Shown piece by piece: positions 8,300 through 18,085 of a stretch of 64,000 nt of DNA. Position 1 is the first letter of the stretch; every line of letters begins with the position of its first letter. Source of the DNA: DMER64 sp964542305. Its GTDB lineage: Bacteria; Bacteroidota; Bacteroidia; Bacteroidales; UBA932. The stretch covers positions 1 to 64,000 of the forward strand of contig CAZITX010000001.1 in assembly GCA_964542305.1 (NCBI GenBank), in the 5' to 3' direction. The position numbers were made by a program, and so were the translations under genes. Below the pieces are notes generated by a model. That model made no database searches, had not been told where the DNA came from, and saw nothing but the letters and a program-made list of their open reading frames with translations.

Positions 8300-9367
8300 A
8301 TGAAGACGTATATGAAAAGATATATACTTGCAGCTTTAGCAATACTGTGCCTTTCTCCGCTCCGGGGACAGGAAATCAAACCGCGAATTATTATCGTAGC
8401 TACCGGGGGGACTATCGCAGGTATAGCCGCTTCTCCTGCCGAAAACGCATATACTCCGGCACAATTGACCGTAGAATCTTTAATCAGGCAGGTCCCCCAA
8501 ATTTCCGGCAAGGCCTCGGTGGAAGGGTTGCAGTTGTGTAACATTGCCAGCCAGTATATGACCCCGCTTATTTGGATCCGGTTGGCCGGGGTTGTGGATT
8601 CGTTGTTCAGTGGGGATCATTGCGACGGGATTGTGGTGACTCACGGAACCGATACCATGGAAGAAACGGCGTTCTTCCTGGATTTGGTGAACGCTCATGA
8701 GCGTCCGGTGGTTTTTACAGGGTCCATGAGACCCTCAAACAGCCCGGGGGCCGATGGCCCTGCTAATCTTTTCAATGCCGTTTGCCTGGCGGCAGATCCT
8801 GCAGCCGGGGGGAAAGGCGTGCTTGTGGTGATGAATGATTACATTTTTTCAGCTTCCGGGGTAACAAAGACCCATACGGTCAACCCACAAGCCTTTGAAA
8901 ATCCGGATCATGGGCCAATGGGTACTATCCGCGGGGGGAACGCGGTTTTTTACCACCCGTGCCACGAAAGACTCCTTCCGGAGAAAAGGTTTTCCTTTGC
9001 CGAGTTGGCCAACCGGGACCTGCCCCGGGTTAATATCGTCATGTCTTACGCAGGGGCAACTTCCCTGTTGTTTGACACATTGGTAAAGAACGGGACTGAA
9101 GGAATTGTCATTGCCGGAGTGGGGCACGGAAATTACTCAGAGCAAATCGAAAACTCGGCAAAAAAGGCTGTTCAAAACGGAGTGGCGGTCGTACGGGCGA
9201 CCCGGGTGCTGCAGGGCGGGGTTTCCTCCGATACGGAAAATACGTTTGAAGGTCAGGTGGTCAGCAGATCGCTGTCTCCCCAGAAAGCCCGGATTCTGCT
9301 GATGCTGGCCCTGACCGTATCCCGGGAGCCTGCAGAAATACAGCATCTGTTTGATCAATACCCCTGA
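8300..9367 (+). CDS. Type II L-asparaginase, exported
   Basis: The protein has 355 residues from the ATG at 8300; a second ATG at 8312 is possible. It has a signal peptide ending near LSPLRGQ, then the asparaginase core with the two catalytic threonine motifs: VATGGTIAG near the N-terminus and THGTDTMEET about 100 residues later. It hydrolyses L-asparagine to aspartate and ammonia in the periplasm, as the signal peptide implies. It ends 3 bp before the stop codon of the convergent DUF389 gene. Confidence 0.93.
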   Translation: MKTYMKRYILAALAILCLSPLRGQEIKPRIIIVATGGTIAGIAASPAENAYTPAQLTVESLIRQVPQISGKASVEGLQLCNIASQYMTPLIWIRLAGVVDSLFSGDHCDGIVVTHGTDTMEETAFFLDLVNAHERPVVFTGSMRPSNSPGADGPANLFNAVCLAADPAAGGKGVLVVMNDYIFSASGVTKTHTVNPQAFENPDHGPMGTIRGGNAVFYHPCHERLLPEKRFSFAELANRDLPRVNIVMSYAGATSLLFDTLVKNGTEGIVIAGVGHGNYSEQIENSAKKAVQNGVAVVRATRVLQGGVSSDTENTFEGQVVSRSLSPQKARILLMLALTVSREPAEIQHLFDQYP

Positions 9368-9370
9368 ATA

Positions 9371-10732
9371 CTACTCGGCAATTAAACGCAGTTTTTTTGT
9401 GTCAATCCGGGTTTTCAGCCAATCCGACATGACTTGGAGTTGTTCGGCAGGCGGAATGGAATCAAATTTAACTACGGCAATGGTCAAAGTGTCTTTTTCC
9501 TGATCTTTCATGGAAACATTTATTGCCTGTGAAATGGACAATTCACGTGCATTCGGGTAGAGAACGTTCAGTTCGCCTATTAATTCACTGCTGAGGGCTT
9601 CAAAGTACCGGTACCGGTCCAGGCTGGTGCTGAGTGTGTCTATTATCTCCTGCTGAGCGTTTATGCGTTCCTCGCTTTTTTGATAAAAATCTTCAAGGAC
9701 AGAGGATCGTATGGCATTCAGATCCACCCGTTCCTTACCTCCCTGAACCACCGTCAGCCGGCTGTTTTCCAATCTCTGAAACCGGTTCATCTGGCTTCGG
9801 GCAACCGATAGAGCATCTTCAGGCACTTCCCGGCCTATGAGCATGATATCTATCGTTTTGTTTTTATACGATATGTTCCGGCTTATGATCTGGGAGTCAG
9901 GGAATACAAAAGCTTTATCAATATACTGGTTGGCTTCGTTTTCGTATAGGGAGGAGCGGACAATATCAATGGTAAGCATCAGGGCCGGTATCATGGTAAT
10001 TATGACGATAGCCAGGATGGATCTTTTGACGGTTCTTTCTCGTTTTTTTTCACGAAACACCTTGTGTTCGTATCCCCTGATACGTGTCCCGACAAACGTC
10101 GCAGACACAATGAAAACAGTGTTGATAAAATATAAATAAAAAGCACCCAGGAAAAAACGCATACTTCCTGTGGCGATCCCGAATCCGGCCGTACAAAGGG
10201 GAGGCATCAGGGCTGTGGCTATGGCAACTCCGGGAATGACATTGCCTTTGTCTTTGTCTTTGGTTGACAAGGCAATAAAACCGGCCAGACCGCCCATGAG
10301 GGCAATAAACACATCGTATATGGTGGGTGATGTTCGGGCAAGTAATTCGGACTGGGGTTGATCAAAAGGGGATAATACAAAAAACAGAGCTGCTGTTATA
10401 ATACTGATTACAGTCGCGACCGTGTAACTTCTCAGTGATTTTTTGAGTAATTCCAGATCGTTTATTCCCAAAGCAAGGCCCATCCCTATGAGTGGTCCCA
10501 TCAACGGGGAGATGAGCATAGCTCCTATTACAACCGCCGCCGAATTGATGTTCAGTCCCAGGGAGGCTATAAGTATTGCAAAGATCAGAATCCAGAGATT
10601 TGCCCCCTTGAATTCCACACCGCCCCGGATATTGGCAATGGTCTCCAGTTCATTTTCTTTATCTCTTCTCAGGTAAAAATAATACCTGAAAAACCTGATA
10701 AAGGAAGGTTTACGGCTTTCTTCGTTATCCAT
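9371..10732 (-). CDS. DUF389 family membrane protein
   Basis: The 453-residue protein has five or six predicted membrane segments in its N-terminal 260 residues, containing the family's glycine-rich signatures LISPLMGPLIGMGLALG and ATALMPPLCTAGFG. A soluble C-terminal region follows, with a putative coiled coil (YQKSEERINAQQEIIDTLS). Function of the family is not established. It is the last gene of a minus-strand run trpS-dnaG-metG, 20 bp after metG. Confidence 0.88.
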   Translation of the reverse strand: MDNEESRKPSFIRFFRYYFYLRRDKENELETIANIRGGVEFKGANLWILIFAILIASLGLNINSAAVVIGAMLISPLMGPLIGMGLALGINDLELLKKSLRSYTVATVISIITAALFFVLSPFDQPQSELLARTSPTIYDVFIALMGGLAGFIALSTKDKDKGNVIPGVAIATALMPPLCTAGFGIATGSMRFFLGAFYLYFINTVFIVSATFVGTRIRGYEHKVFREKKRERTVKRSILAIVIITMIPALMLTIDIVRSSLYENEANQYIDKAFVFPDSQIISRNISYKNKTIDIMLIGREVPEDALSVARSQMNRFQRLENSRLTVVQGGKERVDLNAIRSSVLEDFYQKSEERINAQQEIIDTLSTSLDRYRYFEALSSELIGELNVLYPNARELSISQAINVSMKDQEKDTLTIAVVKFDSIPPAEQLQVMSDWLKTRIDTKKLRLIAE

Positions 10733-10752
10733 ATATTTATTATAAATATAAA

Positions 10753-12777
10753 CTAACCGATAACTGCCCCGTTTCCGATTCCCTCCAGGGGAGAGACAAG
10801 ACGCATGGTCCCGTCCGGCTCTTTAGCCATCAGGATCATGCCCTGAGATTCAATGCCCCTGATCTTCCTGGGTAACAGGTTGGCCAGGATACAGATCTGG
10901 CGTCCGGTCATATCTTCCGGCCGGTAATATTCTGCAATACCGGATACAATGACTCTTTGGTCCAATCCCGTATCAATGGTAAGCTTCAACAATTTGTCCG
11001 TCTTGGGAACCCTTTCTGCCTGAAGGACCGTTGCAACACGAATGTCCATTTTTGAAAAATCGTCTATTGTGCATGAAGGCAATGCGGGAGCAATGTCCTT
11101 TTTAACTGGTTTCTTCAATTTTGCCACCTGCGTATCCACTTCTGTATCTTCAATTTTGCGAAACAACAACACGGGCTCGTTCAAAACGTGTCCGGCAGCC
11201 AGGAGCTTACCGTCTTTGAAGGCGGACCAGGGCAGTTGCTCCGGAATGTTGAGGATCTGTCTGAGTTTATCCGTTGTGAATGGGAGGAATGGTTCCAGGG
11301 CGATAGTCAGGCAGGCACAGATCTGTAAAGAAATGTTCAGGATGGTTCCTACACGCTTCATGTCTGTTTTGGCTACTTTCCATGGCTCTGTATCGGCAAG
11401 GTACTTATTCCCTAACCTGGCCAGGTTCATGGCTTCCTTTAGTGAATCCCGGAAACGGTAATGTTCCAGGTGGTCTTCCAGTGCTTTCTGGATCCCCGGG
11501 ATCGTTTCAGCAATTTCAGCATCAAATGCAGTCATTTCTGCTTTTTGAGGAACAACTCCATTGAAATATTTGTGCGTAAGTACAACGGCCCGGTTTACAA
11601 AATTTCCCAGGATGGCTACCAGTTCATTGTTGTTCCTGGCCTGGAATTCTTTCCATGTAAAATCATTGTCTTTTGTTTCCGGTGTTGTGGCACAAAGCGT
11701 ATAGCGCAGAACATCCTGCTGGTCAGGGAATTCATCCAGGTACTCGTGCAGCCAGACGGCCCAGTTACGGGAAGTGGAAATCTTTTCACCTTCCAGGTTC
11801 AAAAATTCGTTGGCAGGCACATTTTCCGGCAGGATGTACCCTCCGTGTGCTTTCAGCATGGAGGGAAAAACAATGCAATGGAATACAATGTTGTCTTTAC
11901 CAATAAAATGGACGATTTTGGTGTCTTCACTCTTCCACCATGTTTCCCAGGAATCGGGATACAATTCTATGGTGTTGGATATATAACCTATAGGAGCATC
12001 AAACCAAACATACAGGACTTTTCCTTCGGCTCCTTCCACGGGAACGGGAACACCCCAGTCCAAATCACGGCTGACGGCTCTTGGTTGCAATCCGTTGTCC
12101 AGCCATGATTTACATTGTCCGTACACATTGGGTTTCCATTCTTTATGATTTTCCAGGATCCATTCTTTCAGCCAGGGTTCGTATTGGTCCAGGGGAAGGT
12201 ACCAGTGTTTGGTCTTTCGTTTTTCAGGAATGCTGCCGCTGATGGAAGAATGAGGATTGATGAGTTCATCCGGAGACAATGTGGATCCGCATTTTTCGCA
12301 CTGATCTCCGTAGGCTTCGGAATGACCGCAGCGGGGGCAGGTTCCCACAATATACCTGTCTGCCAGGAATGTTTTGGCCTCAGGGTCATAATACTGTTCA
12401 GTTTCTTTTTCAATGAATTTTCCTTTGTCGTATAATTTTCTGAAAAATTCCGATGCCGTTTTGTAATGTATTCTGGATGTGGTACGGGAATAAACGTCAA
12501 AAGAAATACCCAGTTTGTGGAATGAGTCTTTGATCTGTGTATGGTATTTATCAACAATATCCTGTGGGGAGATTCCCAGTTGTCTTGCCTTAATGGTAAT
12601 GGGAACTCCGTGTTCATCTGATCCGCCCACAAAACAGACTTCACGTTCACGAAGGCGCATGTATCTGGCGTAAATATCCGCCGGGACGTATACACCGGCA
12701 AGGTGTCCAATATGAAGGGGGCCGTTGGCATAAGGCAGGGCCGAAGTGATCAGGTAACGTTTGTATTCTTTCTGCAT
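10753..12777 (-). CDS. metG: Methionyl-tRNA synthetase
   Basis: The 674-residue class I synthetase charges tRNA-Met. Visible are the HIGH motif (PLHIGHLAG), the four-Cys zinc knuckle CPRCGHSEAYGDQCEKCG, the KMSKS equivalent EKISTSRNWA, and a C-terminal EMAP/Trbp-type tRNA-binding domain (about 570-674; DIRVATVLQAERVPKTDKLL) used for dimerisation and tRNA binding. This is the full-length form. It lies between dnaG (21 bp upstream) and the DUF389 gene. Confidence 0.98.
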   Translation of the reverse strand: MQKEYKRYLITSALPYANGPLHIGHLAGVYVPADIYARYMRLREREVCFVGGSDEHGVPITIKARQLGISPQDIVDKYHTQIKDSFHKLGISFDVYSRTTSRIHYKTASEFFRKLYDKGKFIEKETEQYYDPEAKTFLADRYIVGTCPRCGHSEAYGDQCEKCGSTLSPDELINPHSSISGSIPEKRKTKHWYLPLDQYEPWLKEWILENHKEWKPNVYGQCKSWLDNGLQPRAVSRDLDWGVPVPVEGAEGKVLYVWFDAPIGYISNTIELYPDSWETWWKSEDTKIVHFIGKDNIVFHCIVFPSMLKAHGGYILPENVPANEFLNLEGEKISTSRNWAVWLHEYLDEFPDQQDVLRYTLCATTPETKDNDFTWKEFQARNNNELVAILGNFVNRAVVLTHKYFNGVVPQKAEMTAFDAEIAETIPGIQKALEDHLEHYRFRDSLKEAMNLARLGNKYLADTEPWKVAKTDMKRVGTILNISLQICACLTIALEPFLPFTTDKLRQILNIPEQLPWSAFKDGKLLAAGHVLNEPVLLFRKIEDTEVDTQVAKLKKPVKKDIAPALPSCTIDDFSKMDIRVATVLQAERVPKTDKLLKLTIDTGLDQRVIVSGIAEYYRPEDMTGRQICILANLLPRKIRGIESQGMILMAKEPDGTMRLVSPLEGIGNGAVIG

Positions 12778-12798
12778 AACGGTGTATCGGTTTAATTT

Positions 12799-14724
12799 TT
12801 ACAGTCGGTTCAATTCTTTGGCAAATGAATTTCGCACATCCATCATGACCATAAGGTCTTTCATGATCTTTTGGATGTTTTCTTCTTCTCCCAGCATTTG
12901 TGCCCGTTGGAGGTCCCGTGTCAGCTGGGAGCAGCTTCCGGAAACAATGTTCAGCTTGTAGACAAGGATCGATTTTGTCACATGCTCTTTCAACAGAGAT
13001 TCTTCCAGGGGCAGGCTGTCCCTGAGAACTTTCAGATTAATGGGGTGGGGGTTGTTCAAAAGGTCCAGTATGTGTTGGGATACGTCCGGATCAGGATGGT
13101 TTATAAAATGTTTTCTGCGAGCCGTGTCATCTCCGCTAAGCCCTTTGTATTCATTGAATATTCTTGCATAAAAAGGGTCCCGCAACTCAAGTTCATCTTC
13201 TGCCAATGCATTTTCAATATAATCAGAGACAGTGTCGTCATCCATGGGAGTCTGCCCGAATTTTATCAGGTAATACAAAATGTCTTTTTCACACCGGCTC
13301 AGATCGTCTTTCCCGGGGGCAACCGGTTGTGCTTGTGATTCTTCTTCCGGTACCGGATCCTGAGACGGTCTGATTCCGGGTCTGGCAGAATAGCTTTCCT
13401 GTTCTTTTCTTTTTTTCCGGATCCGGGTAACTTCCCGTGTCAGAATTACTTCTTCAATATCCAGATGACGGCTGCATTCTTCAATATAGACCGTTCTTGT
13501 GATTGCATCGGGTACGACGGCAATACTGGATATAACTTCCCGTATCAGGGATGATCTTTTCAACGGGTCTTTCATTTCCCCTGCCATCAGCGCGATCTTG
13601 AAATGGATAAAATCTGTTTCGTTGCTTTCAAGAAAATCGATCGTTTCACGGGCATTGTGTGAACGGGCATATGAATCCGGATCTTCTCCTTCCGGAAATC
13701 TTACCACTTTAACCTGTAATCCTTCTTCCAAGAGCATGTCAATACCCCGCAGGGAAGCCCTTATTCCGGCATCGTCTCCGTCGTAAAGAACCGTTACATG
13801 CTGCGTAAACCTTTTTATCAGACGGATTTGTTCTACTGTCAGGGAGGTCCCTGAAGAGGCCACCACATTCCTGATCCCTGCCTGAAAAAGTGAAATGACA
13901 TCTGTATAACCTTCAACCAAATAGCATTTTTGCAACTTGGAAATGTGTTGTTTTGCAAAAAAGATACCGTACAGAGACCGGCTTTTGTTGTAGATCTCAC
14001 TTTCCGGGGAATTCAGGTACTTGGCCGTCTGTTTGTCGTTTCTAAGAGTCCTTCCTCCAAAACCTATGATCCGACCGCTCAGGGAATGGATGGGAAACAT
14101 AACCCGGTCCTGAAAACGGTCATGAAACACTTCCGGTTTATTGTCCTGTGCTGGATAGTGTAAGGTAAGCCCGGTCGCTGTGAGCAAATCTTCTTTATAG
14201 CCTGCTTCCAGAGCAGCCCGGGTAAACACGTTTTTTCCGGGAGGAGCAAAGCCCAGTTGAAATTGCCTGATAACGGCTTCTGTCAAACCCCGTTCCTGAA
14301 AATAACTCAATCCAACATCACGTCCTGTGGGTTCTTCCCAAAGGTACCGCGAATAAAATTCCTGGGCGTATCCGTTGACAACCATCATACTGTCGCGTCT
14401 AAGCCGGGTTTCCGCCTCGCCGGGAGTTTCTTCCCGGTCCTGTATGGGTATGTTAAATTTGTTACCCAGGAATTTCAATGCCTCCACATAGGAAAGCTGT
14501 TCGTGTTCCATAATAAAACGAACTACGTTCCCTGCTTTTCCACATCCGAAACATTTGAAAATACCTTTTGACGGCGAAACCGTGAATGAGGGTGTTTTTT
14601 CATTGTGAAAAGGACAACAGGCAACGTAATTGGCCCCACGCCGTTTCAGATTGACGTATTCTCCTATAACTGTTTCTATAGGCGCCGCTTCCAATATTCG
14701 TTCTATGGTGGCCTGATCTATCAT
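12799..14724 (-). CDS. dnaG: DNA primase
   Basis: The 641-residue protein synthesises RNA primers at the replication fork. It has an N-terminal CHC2 zinc-binding domain with Cys37, His40, Cys58 and Cys61, then the RNA polymerase/Toprim core (YLVEGYTDVISL and LYDGDDAGIRA carry the acidic metal ligands). A C-terminal helicase-interaction region follows a charged linker. Its start codon overlaps the trpS stop codon by one base, implying translational coupling. Confidence 0.98.
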   Translation of the reverse strand: MIDQATIERILEAAPIETVIGEYVNLKRRGANYVACCPFHNEKTPSFTVSPSKGIFKCFGCGKAGNVVRFIMEHEQLSYVEALKFLGNKFNIPIQDREETPGEAETRLRRDSMMVVNGYAQEFYSRYLWEEPTGRDVGLSYFQERGLTEAVIRQFQLGFAPPGKNVFTRAALEAGYKEDLLTATGLTLHYPAQDNKPEVFHDRFQDRVMFPIHSLSGRIIGFGGRTLRNDKQTAKYLNSPESEIYNKSRSLYGIFFAKQHISKLQKCYLVEGYTDVISLFQAGIRNVVASSGTSLTVEQIRLIKRFTQHVTVLYDGDDAGIRASLRGIDMLLEEGLQVKVVRFPEGEDPDSYARSHNARETIDFLESNETDFIHFKIALMAGEMKDPLKRSSLIREVISSIAVVPDAITRTVYIEECSRHLDIEEVILTREVTRIRKKRKEQESYSARPGIRPSQDPVPEEESQAQPVAPGKDDLSRCEKDILYYLIKFGQTPMDDDTVSDYIENALAEDELELRDPFYARIFNEYKGLSGDDTARRKHFINHPDPDVSQHILDLLNNPHPINLKVLRDSLPLEESLLKEHVTKSILVYKLNIVSGSCSQLTRDLQRAQMLGEEENIQKIMKDLMVMMDVRNSFAKELNRL

Positions 14725-15713
14725 CAGAATGCTTTGAATCCTACCGCTTCACGAACCAATGTCATGGTAGCCTGGGCCGACGATCTGGCTTCTGCTGTTC
14801 CTTTTTCAATAACGAACTTCAAATAAGCATTGTCGTGGTAAATTTCTTCTATTCTTTCCTTTATGGGCAAAGTATGTTTACAGATGTCGGCGGCCAGCTG
14901 TTTTTTCAGGTCTCCGTAACGGATCGTGCAGTTGTTGTATTGATCTTTGAAATAGGCTACTGTCTGAGGATCCGATACAACTGAAAGAATGGTGAACAGG
15001 TTGGCGATTTCCTGGCTCATGGGACTGTTGGGAGTTGCCGGGCCGCTGTCGGTCACAGCCCGCATGACTTTTTTGGTGATGGTCTTTTGATCATCAACCA
15101 GGTAGATGCCGTTCCCTTCGCTTTTTCCCATTTTTCCAGATCCGTCCAATCCAGGGATCTTTACAAGGTTGCCCCCGAAGTTGTAGGCTTCAGGTTCGGG
15201 GAAAACATTCTTATCGTATACTTTGTTGAATCTTCGTGCCAATAGCCGGGTGATTTCCAAATGTTGTTCCTGATCTTTTCCCACCGGAACCCAGTCTGCC
15301 CGGTGAATGAGTATATCCGCTGCCATAAGAACCGGATAAGTCAACAGTCCTGCGTTTACATTCTGGGGATTTTGCCTGACTTTATCTTTGAACGATGCCG
15401 TACGCTCCAGTTCTCCTTTGTAAGTCAACATGTTTAACAGTACAAACAGTTCACAAACTTCCGGAACGCTGCTTTGCACGAATAAAGTGGATTTTTCCGG
15501 ATCCAGGCCGGAAGCCAGGTATTCGGAAAGGATAATCCGTACATTGGAATGAAAATCATCCGGTTTGGGATGTGTGGTCAGGGAATGCAGGTCGGCAATA
15601 AAAAAATAACACTTGGCCTGGTGCTGCAATTGGGTGAAATTCCGGAGTGCTCCGAAATAATTACCCAGGTGCAAATGACCGGTGGAACGTATGCCGCTCA
15701 GAACAGTTTTCAT
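14724..15713 (-). CDS. trpS: Tryptophanyl-tRNA synthetase
   Basis: The 329-residue class Ic synthetase charges tRNA-Trp. It has the HIGH equivalent HLGNYFGALRN near the N-terminus and the KMSKS equivalent GKMGKSEGN. It is the first gene of the trpS-dnaG-metG-DUF389 run, with a TAACTTTG promoter element 28 nt upstream. Confidence 0.97.
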   Translation of the reverse strand: MKTVLSGIRSTGHLHLGNYFGALRNFTQLQHQAKCYFFIADLHSLTTHPKPDDFHSNVRIILSEYLASGLDPEKSTLFVQSSVPEVCELFVLLNMLTYKGELERTASFKDKVRQNPQNVNAGLLTYPVLMAADILIHRADWVPVGKDQEQHLEITRLLARRFNKVYDKNVFPEPEAYNFGGNLVKIPGLDGSGKMGKSEGNGIYLVDDQKTITKKVMRAVTDSGPATPNSPMSQEIANLFTILSVVSDPQTVAYFKDQYNNCTIRYGDLKKQLAADICKHTLPIKERIEEIYHDNAYLKFVIEKGTAEARSSAQATMTLVREAVGFKAF

Positions 15714-15741
15714 AAGTATGGGAGGTTCAAAATTCAGCTCA

Positions 15742-15749
15742 CAAAGTTA
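15742..15749 (-). promoter_or_regulatory. -7 element (TAACTTTG) for trpS operon
   Basis: An exact TAnnTTTG match on the minus strand, 28 nt from the trpS ATG. It is back to back with the aroA element 19 bp away. Confidence 0.6.
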
Positions 15750-15768
15750 GTCTTTTTTAGGTAAATGT

Positions 15769-15776
15769 TATCTTTG
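15769..15776 (+). promoter_or_regulatory. -7 element (TATCTTTG) for aroA-aroC
   Basis: An exact TAnnTTTG match on the plus strand, 18 nt before the aroA ATG at 15795. Confidence 0.65.
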
Positions 15777-15794
15777 TATATCTATACTTGAGAC

Positions 15795-17147
15795 ATGATT
15801 ACAATATCCAAAGGTCGTTTGAAGGGAAAGGTCTCCTTGCCGCCATCTAAAAGCATGAGCATAAGAGCGTTAGCTGCCATTTTTTTGGCGGGTCGGGAAA
15901 CTTCATTAAAAGGAGCCTGGCCAAAAGACGGTACACAGGTTTGTGAAGACGTCCAGGCTGCTTACAGGGTCGTACGTTCAGTGGGACCTCAGTTTGCGAA
16001 AGAAGATATCTGGCCCCATGCCGCTACTCCCGGCAGGGACCATTCCCGAAGGCAGCTGGATTGCGGGGAATCTGCCCTGGCTTTAAGAATGTTTGCTCCC
16101 ATACTGGCCTTGTCGTCTTATATTTATTGTTTACGGGGCCGTACAACGCTTATAACAAGACCTATAGATTTTGTGATAGAGGGTTTACGGGAACTCGGAT
16201 GCTGGTGTGAAAGCCTGAACACCTTGCCCACGTTGTCCATTATGGAGAATCTGAAAGAAACGGGACGCTGGGAGACACGGGATCAGTCACTTAGCCTTTC
16301 CCGTCCCATACTGCTGGTTCAGGGTCCTTTGCGTGGGGGAAAATACAAAGTAAATGCAGGGGGCAGTTCCCAGTTCCTGAGCGGATTGCTGATGGCTTTG
16401 CCTCTTGCTGAAAAAGATTCCATCCTGGAAGTGGAACACCTGGCAAGCCAGCCTTATATTGACCTGACACTGGATGTTATGGAGTCTTTCGGTGTTCGTG
16501 CCACTCACGACAATTACAAAGTATTCCACATACCGGGACGGCAGACATACCGCGCCAGAAAGATCGCCATTGAAGGAGACTGGAGCGGAGGTGCGAATTT
16601 TATTGTAGGTGCCGCCCTCTTTGGAGACCTGCGTATAGCTCCCTTGTGGAAAAACAGTTTGCAAGCCGATAAGGCCATACTGGAAGCCATAGGGAAAGCC
16701 GGCGGATCGTGGGCCTGGGGCACCGGGAGTCAATTAAAAGTATATAAAACTGAGAATTTGCAGGGATTTGAGTTTGATGCCCGCAAATGTCCCGATCTAT
16801 TTCCTCCCTTGGTGGCACTTGCCGTACATTGCAGCGGAACCACGAGCATTCACGGCATTGACCGCCTTTTCCACAAGGAATCAAACCGTGCGTTGGCTTT
16901 GTTGGAAGAATACTCAAAGGTAGGAGCCAATATTAAACTGGAAGGAAATAATATGATCATTGAAGGCGGGATACTGCCCGGTGGTGCTTCCATTTCTGCC
17001 CGGGGAGATAACCGCATAGCCATGTCGCTGGCGATTGCCGCTCTTGGGGCAGAAAAACCTATTGAGATAGAAGGCAAGCACACCGTTTCAAAATCATTCC
17101 CGGATTTTTGGGTGGAACTGGAAAAAGTAACAAAACCTTTAGAATGA
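15795..17147 (+). CDS. aroA: 3-phosphoshikimate 1-carboxyvinyltransferase (EPSP synthase)
   Basis: The 450-residue enzyme transfers enolpyruvate from PEP to shikimate-3-phosphate, the sixth step of the chorismate pathway. Visible motifs are the N-terminal LPPSKSMSIRALA (catalytic Lys), SQFLSGLLMALPLA, and the C-terminal RGDNRIAMSLAIAALGA and GKHTVSKSFPDFW. The usual NSGTxxR segment is replaced by CGESALALRMFAPI, so the sequence is a divergent form. The stop codon overlaps the aroC start (ATGA). Confidence 0.95.
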   Translation: MITISKGRLKGKVSLPPSKSMSIRALAAIFLAGRETSLKGAWPKDGTQVCEDVQAAYRVVRSVGPQFAKEDIWPHAATPGRDHSRRQLDCGESALALRMFAPILALSSYIYCLRGRTTLITRPIDFVIEGLRELGCWCESLNTLPTLSIMENLKETGRWETRDQSLSLSRPILLVQGPLRGGKYKVNAGGSSQFLSGLLMALPLAEKDSILEVEHLASQPYIDLTLDVMESFGVRATHDNYKVFHIPGRQTYRARKIAIEGDWSGGANFIVGAALFGDLRIAPLWKNSLQADKAILEAIGKAGGSWAWGTGSQLKVYKTENLQGFEFDARKCPDLFPPLVALAVHCSGTTSIHGIDRLFHKESNRALALLEEYSKVGANIKLEGNNMIIEGGILPGGASISARGDNRIAMSLAIAALGAEKPIEIEGKHTVSKSFPDFWVELEKVTKPLE

Positions 17148-18085
17148 ATGCTTTCGGTAATAATTTCAGAGTCGCGGTCTTTGGCGAATCCCACGGGCCC
17201 GGGGTAGGTGTGCTCATTGATGGTGTTCCTCCGGGGATCTTGTTGTCAGAGGCAGATTTCATGGAAGACATTGCCCGTAGAAAAAGCGGGGCGACGGGAA
17301 CCACAAAACGCAGAGAAACAGATGCACCCGTTATTAAAAGCGGGGTATACAGGCAGTATACTTCAGGCAGTCCTTTATGCATAACATTTGAAAACCGGGA
17401 TGCCCGTCCACAGGATTACCTGCCTGCAGACGATACTGATCCGGCAGAAAAAATACCTTTCCGGCCTGGTACTGCCGATTATACCGGGGACGTGAAATTT
17501 AGAGGGTTCCAGGATCCGCGGGGGGGAGGCCATTTTTCCGGTCGCCTGACATTACCCCTTGTGGCAGCGGGTGTTGTGGCAAAAAAGATACTGAAACAAA
17601 AATTCAATTCTTTGGACATCAAAGCATACCTTTCACAGGTTGGAGGAATCCCCGTGATCAAGGACAGCACATTGCCCGGGAAAGTGACTGATATGCTGCA
17701 GCAATCGGTAGAGAAAGGGGATTCGCTGGGAGCCGTCATATCCTGCGAAGTGAACGGCCTTCCTGCGGGATTGGGCAATCCTTTTTTTGATTCCCTGGAA
17801 TCATTGCTATCCCATGCCATTTTTGCCATTCCGGGCATAAAAGGCATAACATTCGGACTCGGCTTTGAAGAGACATTGCTTACAGGATCGCAGAATCCGC
17901 ATATCGGAGGAATCGCCGGGGGCATCTCCAACGGGGATCCGGTTTCTTTCCAAATAGCCGTAAAACCCACTCCTACCGTGGGTGGCCACGGACGTCATGA
18001 TGCCTGTTTTGCTTTACGGGTGCCGGTTGTGGCAGAAGCTGTTACGGCTATTGTACTTGCCGATCTGTCCATGACACCGGCCTGA
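17144..18085 (+). CDS. aroC: Chorismate synthase, short form
   Basis: The enzyme converts EPSP to chorismate using reduced FMN. I use the ATG at 17144, which overlaps the aroA stop and gives MNAFGNNFRVAVFGESHGPG; the open frame extends 12 codons further up inside aroA. At 313 residues it is shorter than the usual 350-390. Retained motifs are FGESHGPGVGVLIDG, a basic GTTKRRETD segment, DPRGGGHFSGR and the C-terminal GGHGRHDACFALR. Its stop abuts the recA stop with no gap. Confidence 0.95.
   Translation: MNAFGNNFRVAVFGESHGPGVGVLIDGVPPGILLSEADFMEDIARRKSGATGTTKRRETDAPVIKSGVYRQYTSGSPLCITFENRDARPQDYLPADDTDPAEKIPFRPGTADYTGDVKFRGFQDPRGGGHFSGRLTLPLVAAGVVAKKILKQKFNSLDIKAYLSQVGGIPVIKDSTLPGKVTDMLQQSVEKGDSLGAVISCEVNGLPAGLGNPFFDSLESLLSHAIFAIPGIKGITFGLGFEETLLTGSQNPHIGGIAGGISNGDPVSFQIAVKPTPTVGGHGRHDACFALRVPVVAEAVTAIVLADLSMTPA

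Noticed and set aside
11461..12108. A 215-residue open frame antisense to metG
   Set aside because: It lies wholly opposite a well conserved metG, has no family features and no promoter of its own.
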